A DNA stretch of 7,989 nt from AP-16 sp036395835 (GTDB lineage: Bacteria; Pseudomonadota; Alphaproteobacteria; Rhizobiales; Xanthobacteraceae), in the NCBI GenBank assembly GCA_036395835.1, contig DASWCW010000264.1, forward strand, positions 1 through 7,989, given 5' to 3'. Shown in pieces: positions 1 to 6,592 of the stretch (positions within the stretch are counted from its first letter, which is position 1; each line of letters opens with the position of its first letter). Below the pieces are notes generated by a model. It had not been told where the DNA came from, did not search any database, and saw only the letters and a list, made by a program, of their open reading frames with translations. Made by a program: the position numbers and the translations under genes.

Positions 1-1
1 T

Positions 2-1084
2 CCGTTCTGGTATCTCGTCAAGAAACTGCCGCGCACGCGATTCATCCCGATCGCCTATCGGTTCTTCGCCGCGAATATTCTGCTGTTCGCCGTGATCCTG
101 CATTGGGTCGACGCGCAGGAAATCATCTGGGTCGGGCGCGCCTTCTTCATCTGGATCTCGGTGTTCAACTTGTTCGTCGTGTCGGTGTTCTGGCAGCTGA
201 TGGTCGACCTCTTCAGCTCGGAGGACGGCAAGCGGCTGTTCGGCTTCATCGCCGCGGGCGCCACCATCGGCGCGATCGTCGGCTCGGCGGTGACCGCATC
301 GCTCGCCCGCCACGCCCCTACCTCGCTCTTGCTGATCGGTGCGGCACTGTTGCTGGAGGTTGCAGTGTTCAGCGTTCATCGCCTGTCGCGCCAGTCGGCC
401 AAATTTCACAGCCGGTCGGCGGAACAGGCCGCGGAAACCCCGATCGGAGGCAACGTCTTCGCCGGCATCATCCACCCGTTCAAGTCCAGCTACCTGATGA
501 ACGTGAGCGCATTCCTGCTGTTGTTCGCGATCACCTCGACGTTTCTCTACTTCCAGCAGGCCGGCATCGTCAGCCGCAGCTTTCAAGATAGAGGCGCGCA
601 GACGGCGTTCTTCGCGACGATCGACCTCGCGGTCAACGCGCTCACGCTGTTGGTTCAGCTGTTCCTCACCGGCCGCATCGTGCGATCGCTCGGCGTCGGG
701 CCGACGCTGGCGTTCCTGCCGGCGCTCACCATCGTCGGCTTCGGAGTTTTGGCGCTGCTGCCGAGCATCGCCGCGCTGGTGACGTTTCAGGTGCTCCGCC
801 GCTCCAGCGATTATGCGATTGCGCGGCCGACCCGCGAGGTCCTCTACACCGTGCTTCCGCGCGAGGACCGCTACAAGGCCAAGAGCTTCATCGACACCGT
901 GGTCTATCGTGCCGGCGATCAGGTCGGGGCGTGGTCGTTCGCATTGTTGTCCGGGCTCGGCCTCAGCGCCAACGAGACCGGTTTCGCGGCCGTGATCCTG
1001 TCGGTCATCTGGCTCGCCAACGGGCTTTGGCTCGGCCGCAGGCAGGACTTGATGGCGGCGGAGACCCGGTTGGCGGAAGCGTAG
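2..1084 (+). CDS. Permease of the ATP/ADP antiporter / MFS-like type, 5'-truncated
   Basis: Open from the first complete codon at position 2 to a TAG stop at 1082-1084, giving 360 residues with no start in the window, so the N-terminus lies off the left edge. An in-frame GTG at 92 falls inside a hydrophobic helix and is not a credible start. The protein is strongly hydrophobic with about eight predicted membrane segments. A charged loop reading DLFSSEDGKRLFGFIAAG is followed by a Gly/Ala-rich helix. Near the C-terminus, an REVLYTVLPRED stretch and a KAKSFIDTVVYRAGDQ stretch lie before the last helices. I recall these motifs from bacterial proteins annotated as NTP/NDP exchange transporters or generic MFS transporters, usually a little over 400 residues, so roughly the first 60-80 are missing. 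The role is inner-membrane transport; the substrate is unknown and nucleotide exchange is not shown. It converges with the aldo/keto reductase gene across 41 bases. Confidence 0.8.
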   Translation, partial: PFWYLVKKLPRTRFIPIAYRFFAANILLFAVILHWVDAQEIIWVGRAFFIWISVFNLFVVSVFWQLMVDLFSSEDGKRLFGFIAAGATIGAIVGSAVTASLARHAPTSLLLIGAALLLEVAVFSVHRLSRQSAKFHSRSAEQAAETPIGGNVFAGIIHPFKSSYLMNVSAFLLLFAITSTFLYFQQAGIVSRSFQDRGAQTAFFATIDLAVNALTLLVQLFLTGRIVRSLGVGPTLAFLPALTIVGFGVLALLPSIAALVTFQVLRRSSDYAIARPTREVLYTVLPREDRYKAKSFIDTVVYRAGDQVGAWSFALLSGLGLSANETGFAAVILSVIWLANGLWLGRRQDLMAAETRLAEA

Positions 1085-1125
1085 ATCGAACATCCGCCCG
1101 AGCGCCGTTGGGTCACGCGGCAGCC

Positions 1126-2076
1126 CTACAGCCGCAGCGATGCCAGCATCGTTGCGCGCAATGCGGCATCGGGTAGCGTGCCGATCCCCGCGGCGGCGTT
1201 CTCCCGCATGTGCTCCGGGCGACTCGTGCCCGGAATGACGCAGGTAACGGCCGGATGGCCGAGCACGTATTTGAGCAGGATCTGCGCCCAGCTGCGGCAT
1301 TCGATCTCGCCCGCCCAATCCGGCAACGGCTTGTTGCGCAAGCTCCGCAACAGGCCGCCGCCCCCGAACGGCAGATTGACCACCACGGCGATGCCGCGAT
1401 CCGCGGCAAGCGGCAGCAGGCGCCGTTCCGCCGCGCGATCGTCGATCGCATAATTGAGCTGCACGAAATCCAGGGATTCCGCGCGCATGACGGCTTCGAG
1501 CTCCTCATAAGCGCTCGATGTGTAATGGGTGACGCCCAAATAGGTAATGCGTCCCTCCCGCTTCCAGCCGCGCAGTGTTCCGAGCTGCGTGCGCCAGTCG
1601 ACGAGATTGTGGACCTGCATCAGCTCGATGTGGTCGGTGCGCATGAACTGCATCGAGCGCTGCATCTGCGCGATGCCGGCGGCGCGCCCGGTCGTCCACA
1701 CTTTGGTGGCGATGAAGGCCTTGTCGCGGTCGCCTGCCGCGCTCAGGAGATCGCCGACGACTGCCTCGGCGCGTCCGTACATCGGTGAGCTGTCGATGAC
1801 CGATCCACCGGCCTCGAACAGGACGCGCAGGACTTGCGCCAGCGCAGCCCGCTCCTTCGCGCCGTCCCCGACGTCGAAGGCGCGCCAGGTGCCGCAGCCG
1901 ACTACCGCCAGCGCCGCCCCGCTCGAGGGGATTTTGCGCGTATGCATCTTTTCCCCCGCGCCTTGCGCTCGCGCAGGCGCGCCGAGCGCCGAGGCGCACA
2001 GCGCTCCGAGCGAGCCGCGCACGAAATCCGCCCGCGTCATGCGGCTCGAAACGATCGGAGGCACGTGGGCGGGCAT
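1126..2076 (-). CDS. Aldo/keto reductase with export-like N-terminus
   Basis: A 316-residue protein ending in TAG. It should catalyse NAD(P)H-dependent reduction of a carbonyl, or the reverse oxidation, in a TIM barrel. The catalytic tetrad is visible in order: Asp95 and Tyr100 in VIDSSPMYG, Lys125 in IATKVW, His156 in MQVHN. A late VIPGTSRPEHMREN segment fits the usual cofactor-phosphate region. The N-terminus carries a signal-like stretch: TRADFVRG, then a small-residue hydrophobic run ending APARAQ, a plausible AxA cleavage site. It resembles a Tat signal with the second Arg of the twin pair replaced by Ala. The start is uncertain: TTG at 2082, ATG at 2076 or ATG at 2040, none with a clear Shine-Dalgarno. 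The 2040 start begins closest to the Tat-like motif. It is the last gene of the thiol operon, 18 bases after the rhodanese stop. The true substrate is not evident. Confidence 0.9.
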   Translation of the reverse strand: MPAHVPPIVSSRMTRADFVRGSLGALCASALGAPARAQGAGEKMHTRKIPSSGAALAVVGCGTWRAFDVGDGAKERAALAQVLRVLFEAGGSVIDSSPMYGRAEAVVGDLLSAAGDRDKAFIATKVWTTGRAAGIAQMQRSMQFMRTDHIELMQVHNLVDWRTQLGTLRGWKREGRITYLGVTHYTSSAYEELEAVMRAESLDFVQLNYAIDDRAAERRLLPLAADRGIAVVVNLPFGGGGLLRSLRNKPLPDWAGEIECRSWAQILLKYVLGHPAVTCVIPGTSRPEHMRENAAAGIGTLPDAALRATMLASLRL

Positions 2077-2094
2077 TTCCAAACCGGGTTCGTA

Positions 2095-3711
2095 TCAGCC
2101 CGGACCGCGGAACCGCGCGGTGCCGTCGCGGTCGAGGCGAGGCAGCAGGTCGGTTTCCCAGGTCAGATATTCGGTCATGGCCGCAGTGGCGGCCCGCGGC
2201 TGCTCGTAGGGCCGCAGCCACACATCCACCGCTTCGTCCGCCATCCTGTCCTCGCCGGCCGCCAGCGGCAATCCGGCCGCCGACCACGCGGCGTTGCCGC
2301 CGGCCAAATAGCGCACCGGAAGATCGGTCAACGCCGAGAGCTCCGGTACCGCCAATCCGGCGAGGATGCCGTCCTCCGACGTGAGCACCCATTTTTCGCG
2401 CAGCGGAATGGCGGCGAGCGCGCGCTCGAGGCGCGAGCGGATCGCGAACCAGGCGCCCGGAATGTGCGCGCGCCGGTACGCGCGGCTGAGCGAAAGGTCG
2501 ATGACGGTCGCCCCCTCGCGCGCCAGCAGCGTGTCGAGCTCGGCAGGCCGGATCTCGAGCTCCGGCCGCGGCGCAAACCCGAGCACCGGAGGCTTCGGGA
2601 ACTCCGTCTCGCTGCCGCGCTCGGCGAGCACGAACACATCGCGAAAACCCATTTGCCGCAGCCAGGACGCCGTCATCAGCGCCCGCACCTCGGCGTCGTC
2701 GACAAGCACGATGCGGGCCCCGAGCGTGCCGATATATTGGTCGGTCGCCTGCACGAGCTGCCCTCCCGGCGCGGAAACCGCGCCCGCGACATGGCCGGCG
2801 CGGTACTCATCGGGATCGCGCACGTCGAACAAATAGAGCGTGCGCTCCCGATCCTGCTGCCAGCTCTTCAAGGTCGCGGCATCGATGTGCTCGATCCCGT
2901 AACGGCTCGCCACCCGGCTGGCGGCGGACTTCGCCCACGCAAGCCCGCTCGCGGAGATATCCGTGGCCCGCCGGCTGTTCCCGCTTTCGCAGGCAAAGCC
3001 CGCAAGCTGCCAGCCCATGGTGCCGTTGCGCAGCGCCACGACCTTGTTCGGCAGCCCGGCGTTGATCAGGGACTGTGCGCCGATGATGCTGCGCGTGCGT
3101 CCGGCGCAATTGACCACGACCGTGGTCTCCGGCGAGCGCGCGACATCGCGCGCGCGCAGCACGAGCTCCGCGCCCGGCACATTGATCGCGGTGGGGATCG
3201 ACATCCGCGCGTATTCTTCGAGCGGCCGGCTGTCGAGCACCACGACATCGGCGCCGGTGTGCAGCCAGCGTTCGAGCTCCTCGGCGGCGATGCTCGGCGT
3301 GCCGGCGGCGTGCTCGATGAACTCGCCGAAGGCTTTGCTCGGGACGTTGACGCCGGAGAACAGCTCGAAGCCCGCCTCGGCCCATGCCGCGATGCCGCCG
3401 CCGAGACAGAACAGATCGGTGTAGCCGAAACGGCGCAGCCGTTCGGCCGCGCGCTCGACCGGTCCGTTGGCGGCGTCGCACAGCACGATCCGGGTTCCGC
3501 GGCGCGGAACGAGACGGGCGACCAATAGCTCGAGGCGGCTCAGCGGCACCGAGCGCGCCCACAACAGATGCGCCCCGGAGAAGATCAGCTCCTCGCGCAG
3601 GTCGAGGATGGCCAGCTCCAGCCCGTCGGCGAGCATCGCCTTGAGGCCGCTCGGGCTGACGGCGCGCAGCATCGAGTCGTCGGCAAGCGTCGACGGCTCC
3701 GCGCGCATCAT
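2095..3711 (-). CDS. Four-domain rhodanese-like sulfurtransferase
   Basis: A 538-residue protein without signal peptide or membrane segments, so probably cytoplasmic. Four tandem rhodanese folds are visible, at roughly residues 17-120, 139-243, 272-365 and 386-485, followed by a C-terminal tail of about 50. Typical landmarks recur: LDLRE, LDSRPLEEY, FDVRDPDEYRAGH and IDLSLSRAYRRAHIPGA for the D/R-containing strand, and LGGGIAAW, LRNGTMGW and LAGGNAAW for the end of each fold. Only domain 2 keeps a standard active-site loop, CAGRTR, with Cys202 as the persulfide-forming residue. At the equivalent place domain 1 has CDAANG (Cys78 one position early, Asp79 in the catalytic slot), domain 3 has VDD, and domain 4 has SED. 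The start is ATG 3711, which overlaps the upstream stop as ATGA. A second ATG follows at 3708. The open frame runs on to 3948, but that extension is antisense-like and overlaps the cupin gene. Expected role: sulfane-sulfur transfer near the thiol dioxygenase. Confidence 0.92.
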   Translation of the reverse strand: MMRAEPSTLADDSMLRAVSPSGLKAMLADGLELAILDLREELIFSGAHLLWARSVPLSRLELLVARLVPRRGTRIVLCDAANGPVERAAERLRRFGYTDLFCLGGGIAAWAEAGFELFSGVNVPSKAFGEFIEHAAGTPSIAAEELERWLHTGADVVVLDSRPLEEYARMSIPTAINVPGAELVLRARDVARSPETTVVVNCAGRTRSIIGAQSLINAGLPNKVVALRNGTMGWQLAGFACESGNSRRATDISASGLAWAKSAASRVASRYGIEHIDAATLKSWQQDRERTLYLFDVRDPDEYRAGHVAGAVSAPGGQLVQATDQYIGTLGARIVLVDDAEVRALMTASWLRQMGFRDVFVLAERGSETEFPKPPVLGFAPRPELEIRPAELDTLLAREGATVIDLSLSRAYRRAHIPGAWFAIRSRLERALAAIPLREKWVLTSEDGILAGLAVPELSALTDLPVRYLAGGNAAWSAAGLPLAAGEDRMADEAVDVWLRPYEQPRAATAAMTEYLTWETDLLPRLDRDGTARFRGPG

Positions 3712-4250
3712 GTCGCCTGCTGCGGCGTCATCTGCATCGCCTTGCCGGTCGCCAGATCGAAACGCCGGCGCGGGATGCGATCGAGATTGGTGCCGGTCAC
3801 GCGAATGAAACGGGCCTTGGCCGGGTAGTCGATCGAGTGAATGACGCCTTCCTGATAGATTCCCGCCTGACCCGGCAGCAGACGGTATTGCTTCTTGGGT
3901 TTGAGCGTGGCGCGGTCGGGATCGGCGCCGTCGTCCAGCCGCTCCCATTCGGTCATGTCGGTGTATTGGGCGGCCTGGCCGTAGATCGCCCAGGACGCGC
4001 CGTGATCATGCGGCGGCGAAGTCCGCGGCTTTTCGTTTACGTGGGCGAGGATCTGAAACCCGAGCGCGGGGTCTTCGTAGAGCACGTTGAGGCCCTGCGG
4101 GGCCTCCTCGCCGCAAACGCGGCGGACGAATTCGCCGTTGGCAAGCAGGCGCTCCAATGCGACGCGAACCTGCTCTCGCCCATTGGGGCCGGGATCGCTC
4201 GACAGCGCGGTCCGGCAATCCGCTATGAACGTTTCGAGGTCGTAAGCCAT
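3708..4250 (-). CDS. Cupin thiol dioxygenase-like protein (cysteine dioxygenase family)
   Basis: A 180-residue protein, close to the usual length of bacterial cysteine or 3-mercaptopropionate dioxygenases. The metal-binding cupin pattern is visible. PPHDHGASWAIYGQA gives His81 and His83, and EGVIHSIDYP gives His138, the expected facial triad of three histidines for Fe(II). Members of this family oxidise a small thiol to a sulfinate with O2. Which thiol cannot be told here, and a non-thiol cupin of the same fold is possible. The start is ATG 4250, preceded by GGAG (4258-4261) with a 7-base spacer. The open frame continues upstream to 4439 but that part has no conserved look. The stop overlaps the ATG of the rhodanese gene as ATGA, implying translational coupling and linked function. 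It is the first gene of a three-gene operon whose control region probably lies in 4251-4500. Confidence 0.85.
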   Translation of the reverse strand: MAYDLETFIADCRTALSSDPGPNGREQVRVALERLLANGEFVRRVCGEEAPQGLNVLYEDPALGFQILAHVNEKPRTSPPHDHGASWAIYGQAAQYTDMTEWERLDDGADPDRATLKPKKQYRLLPGQAGIYQEGVIHSIDYPAKARFIRVTGTNLDRIPRRRFDLATGKAMQMTPQQAT

Positions 4251-4319
4251 GCCCTTGCTCCGGCGTTGCGACCGCAGAACTTGCCGCATCCCGCACCGAC
4301 GTGCCAGCGCTATCTTGTG

Positions 4320-4331
4320 GGTCGATCGACC
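4320..4331. promoter_or_regulatory. 12-bp perfect palindrome, possible operator
   Basis: GGTCGATCGACC is a perfect palindrome lying 70-81 bases upstream of the cupin ATG on its transcribed side. A dyad in this position could bind a dimeric regulator of the operon. Short GC-rich palindromes also occur by chance, and no regulator gene is adjacent, so this is only a candidate. Confidence 0.25.
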
Positions 4332-4364
4332 GGCCCGATACGAGCGGCCCGTGTGCTGAAGGTC

Positions 4365-4385
4365 CCCGTCGAAACTACCGACGGG
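4365..4385. other. Hairpin, 7-bp stem with 7-base loop
   Basis: CCCGTCG (4365-4371) pairs perfectly with CGACGGG (4379-4385) around the loop AAACTAC. On the plus strand it is followed by TCTTTCGGGTCTTT, which is only partly U-rich and is a poor intrinsic terminator. On the minus strand it would lie 115-135 bases upstream of the cupin start, in the leader if transcription begins further out. It could be a protein site, a leader structure or a weak terminator; the sequence does not decide. Confidence 0.35.
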
Positions 4386-4399
4386 TCTTTCGGGTCTTT
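4382..4399. repeat. Tandem 9-bp direct repeat, two copies
   Basis: CGGGTCTTT occurs twice back to back (4382-4390 and 4391-4399) with no mismatch. The first copy shares its first four bases with the right arm of the neighbouring hairpin. It may be a replication-slippage duplication or a pair of direct-repeat regulator half-sites upstream of the cupin operon. Confidence 0.6.
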
Positions 4400-4635
4400 G
4401 GGGCCGGGCCGGCAGGGCCCATCCGCTGACGATCTCCACCGCCGCGGAGCGAGTGGTAAATTTTCGATTTATTTTCTGCTGACGTTCCCGCCGCGTCCCC
4501 GAAGCGTTCCTGCGTTTCGGTAACGAGCAACCAGCGAACGAGACGTGAACGATCGTGATCTGGAAATGCAGCGCATGCTCGCCAAAGCGCCACGGCCGGT
4601 AGTTCCGAAGATCCGGGCGGGCCGCCGGCCGCCGA

Positions 4636-4929
4636 TCAATTGCTGTTCGCGGACCGCTTGCCGTTGACGATGTCCCAGGCGGCGTTGATCTGCTGGAGCT
4701 TCATGGTCCGCAATGGCCTGTCGCCGGCCAAACCGTGGTCGGGATGCCAAGCCTGGCGCAAGCACAGCACGAGCTTTTCCACGACGGGCTTCGGGGTGGC
4801 GGGATTGACGTTCAGCACCCGGTGGGCATCGTTGAGGGAACGCGGCAGGAACCCGGGTTCGATGGTTTCGGCGGGCCGCAGCTTCGGCGGCGGATCGTAG
4901 CGATAATGAAGGCCTTTCCAGCTGGACAC
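4636..4929 (-). CDS. Small J-domain (DnaJ-like) protein
   Basis: A 97-residue protein ending in TGA. From about residue 34 to 90 it follows the J-domain pattern: an AHRVLNVNP start, a helix with LRQAWHPDHG, then QQINAAWDIVNG. The invariant HPD motif is at residues 62-64, so it should stimulate the ATPase of an Hsp70 (DnaK). It has no Gly/Phe region, zinc fingers or client-binding C-terminus, so it is a minimal, type III-like J protein with an N-terminal extension rich in Pro and aromatic residues. The start chosen is GTG 4929 because AGAGGT lies six bases upstream (4936-4941). The open frame extends to an ATG at 5034 (132 residues) and beyond, but codons such as AGG, ATT and TTA there look non-coding. 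The specific client is unknown. It lies downstream of the ABC permease by 155 bases and may have its own promoter. Confidence 0.75.
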   Translation of the reverse strand: MSSWKGLHYRYDPPPKLRPAETIEPGFLPRSLNDAHRVLNVNPATPKPVVEKLVLCLRQAWHPDHGLAGDRPLRTMKLQQINAAWDIVNGKRSANSN

Positions 4930-5084
4930 TGCTTTACCTCTCGGCAGGCCGACCGCGTTCCGATCGCCGAGATGTAAATCCCAAATCCTAACGAGGCCTT
5001 TCCGGCGGCCCCGCAACGCCGGCGCCGGTCGCATGCTCGCGGCCAAGTCGCTGGACGTGCTTCGAGCCACGATCCCCGACTGCG
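4930..5084. other. Short intergenic region between ABC permease and J-domain gene
   Basis: This is a 155-base gap on the transcribed minus strand. It carries the Shine-Dalgarno of the J-domain gene near 4936-4941 and a less GC-rich patch at about 4970-4990. No intrinsic terminator with a U tract is seen after the permease stop, so read-through from the importer operon into the J-domain gene remains possible. Confidence 0.4.
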
Positions 5085-5843
5085 TCAGTTCCAGCGCAGC
5101 AGATACTTTTCCAGCTGTCCCGCAATGCCGAAGATCACCAGGACCACCGCCAGGATGAGGAAGATGATCGCGAACATGAGAGCGGCGTTGTAGGTGCTTT
5201 GCGCAAACGACAGCAGATAGCCGAGGCCGCGCGTTGCCGCCACGAACTCGCCCACGCAAGCTCCCGTGAAGGCAAAACCGACCGCGATTTTCAGGTTGCC
5301 GAGCACCCAGGCCGCGACCGAGGGCAGATAGACGTGTCGCACCAGCGACCAGCGGTCACCGCCGAGCGTGATCACACGCTCGACGAGGCGGCGGTCGACC
5401 TGCCGGATTCCGGTGAACACGGTGAAGAAGATCAGCACCGCCACGAGAATGAACGACAGCGCAATTTTCGAGGCCAATCCGATGCCGAGCCAGATCACGA
5501 ACAGCGGCGCGAGAATCACCCGCGGGATGGCATTGAGGACCGTCATCACCGGCTCGAGCAGTTCCGCGATGAACCGCACCAGCGCCGCGACGACGCCGAG
5601 CAGAATGCCGACGGCGATGCCGAGCGCAAGACCCCCGAGCGCGGCCGTGAAGGTTGCGTCGAGATGCGGCCAGATGCGGCCGTCGGAGAACAACTCGACC
5701 AGCGCCGCCCCGATCCTGCTCGGGCTCGGCACGTAAATCGGATTGAGCATGCCGGCACGACCGGCCGCCTCCCACACGGCGAGCAGGACCGCGAATGCCG
5801 CGAGCTGGCGTATCCAGGCATAGCGGGGGCCGAGCAGCATCAT
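5085..5843 (-). CDS. ABC transporter permease, NitT/TauT/SsuC type
   Basis: A 252-residue inner-membrane protein, the usual size for TauC/SsuC-like permeases, with about six hydrophobic helices (near 11-28, 66-90, 98-121, 126-146, 180-200 and 222-242). The family landmark IYVPSPSRIGAAL follows the first helix. The cytoplasmic EAA-like coupling loop reads ITLGGDRWSLVRHVYLPS (about 158-175), with the expected Gly and LP positions, although the EAA triplet itself is replaced by ERV. It would form a homodimer with the ATPase encoded just upstream. ATG 5843 overlaps the ATPase stop as ATGA. A second ATG at 5840 has slightly better spacing from the GGAGG motif inside the end of the ATPase gene. An open extension to 5888 overlaps the ATPase and looks unreal. 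The substrate is not predictable from the permease. Confidence 0.93.
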   Translation of the reverse strand: MMLLGPRYAWIRQLAAFAVLLAVWEAAGRAGMLNPIYVPSPSRIGAALVELFSDGRIWPHLDATFTAALGGLALGIAVGILLGVVAALVRFIAELLEPVMTVLNAIPRVILAPLFVIWLGIGLASKIALSFILVAVLIFFTVFTGIRQVDRRLVERVITLGGDRWSLVRHVYLPSVAAWVLGNLKIAVGFAFTGACVGEFVAATRGLGYLLSFAQSTYNAALMFAIIFLILAVVLVIFGIAGQLEKYLLRWN

Positions 5844-6589
5844 GCCGCCTCCGCCCGGCGGTCGACTTCGCGGGACAGGTCCGCCCACAGCCGCTCGTAG
5901 AGCGGTGCAAAGGCGGGGTGCGTGCGCGAGAGCACCGGATCGCGCGGCCGCGGAATCGGCACCGGGTAATGCTGCGTGATGCGCGCACGCGGCCCCTGGG
6001 AGAGCAGGTAGACTTCGTCGGAGAGGCTGAGCGCCTCCTCGAGATCGTGAGTAACCAGGAGAACGCTGATCCTCTCGCGCTCGACCAGCGCCACGACATC
6101 GCTCATCACCCGTGCGCGCACGATCGCGTCGAGCGAGGCGAACGGCTCGTCCATCAGCACGAGCCGCGGCTTCATCGCCAGCACTTGCGCAAGCGCGACG
6201 CGTTTACGCTGGCCGCCGCTCAGCTGACGGGGAAAGCGGTCGCCGAAGCCCGCAAGATCCAGCCGCTCGAGCCATGCTTCCGCCTCGGCCAGCGCCTTGC
6301 GGCGCTCCATGCCGTGGAACGTCAGGCCGAGCGCAACATTGTCGCGCGCCGTCTTCCACGGCAGCAGGGCGTCGTCCTGGAACAGGATGCCGACCTGCGC
6401 GCGCGCAAGGTTCGTCTCGACCGTGCCAGAAAGCGGCGGCTGCAGCCCGATGACGGCGCGCAACAGGCTCGATTTGCCCGAGCCGGAAGGGCCGACGAGG
6501 CTCACGAACCGGCCGTCGTCGACGGCGAGGCTCACGCCTTCGAGCACCGGCTCGCGGCCGTAGGAAATCGCGAGGTCTCGAACGCGCAG
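5840..6589 (-). CDS. ABC transporter ATPase, NitT/TauT/SsuB type, non-canonical start
   Basis: This is the nucleotide-binding subunit that powers the importer. If it starts at CTG 6589 it has 249 residues. An A-loop Tyr10 (AISYG) is followed by Walker A GPSGSGKSS at 33-41 with Lys39, a Q-loop in LFQDDALLPW (Gln71), the signature LSGGQ at 123-127, Walker B LVLMDEP at 143-149 and the H-loop LLVTHD with His181. The first standard start codon is GTG 6547, but using it would remove the first beta strand and the A-loop tyrosine. The in-frame codons from the upstream TGA (6593-6595) down to that GTG include no ATG, GTG or TTG, so CTG 6589 is the best upstream candidate. A run of six G just before that TGA could act as Shine-Dalgarno. 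The gene sits between the binding-protein and permease genes, with an ATGA overlap to the latter. The start is the only doubtful part. Confidence 0.9.
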   Translation of the reverse strand: MRVRDLAISYGREPVLEGVSLAVDDGRFVSLVGPSGSGKSSLLRAVIGLQPPLSGTVETNLARAQVGILFQDDALLPWKTARDNVALGLTFHGMERRKALAEAEAWLERLDLAGFGDRFPRQLSGGQRKRVALAQVLAMKPRLVLMDEPFASLDAIVRARVMSDVVALVERERISVLLVTHDLEEALSLSDEVYLLSQGPRARITQHYPVPIPRPRDPVLSRTHPAFAPLYERLWADLSREVDRRAEAA

Positions 6590-6592
6590 CTT

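Larger units (their letters stand above)
4251..4635. other. Non-coding region upstream of the thiol operon
   Basis: This 385-base gap lies between the start of the cupin gene and the 3' end of the J-domain gene, both on the minus strand. No convincing gene is seen in it. It contains a Shine-Dalgarno for the cupin gene, a 12-bp palindrome (4320-4331), a hairpin (4365-4385), an adjoining tandem 9-bp repeat (4382-4399), and an AT-rich island at about 4454-4480 that stands out from the GC-rich surroundings. A weak imperfect inverted repeat, CCGAAGCG/CGTTTCGG, lies at 4499-4520. No -35/-10 pair close to consensus is visible, so the promoter is not placed. The position suggests the control region of the cupin-rhodanese-reductase operon. 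Confidence 0.5.

Noticed and set aside
1834..3528. Long plus-strand open frame of 564 codons opposite the reductase and rhodanese genes
   Set aside because: It is Arg/Gly/His-rich with no domain, lies fully antisense to two well-supported genes, and is the expected by-product of high third-position GC.
3712..3948. N-terminal extension of the rhodanese frame up to 3948
   Set aside because: The added 79 residues are low-complexity Arg/Ser/Gly-rich and overlap the cupin gene. ATG 3711 gives a clean ATGA overlap.
4365..4399. Intrinsic terminator on the plus strand (hairpin followed by TCTTT repeats)
   Set aside because: No plus-strand gene ends just before it and the tail is interrupted by GGG, so it is kept only as a hairpin and repeat.
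4251..4439. Upstream extension of the cupin frame to 4439
   Set aside because: ATG 4250 has a well-placed GGAG, and the extra 63 residues show no conserved pattern and run through the hairpin and tandem repeat.
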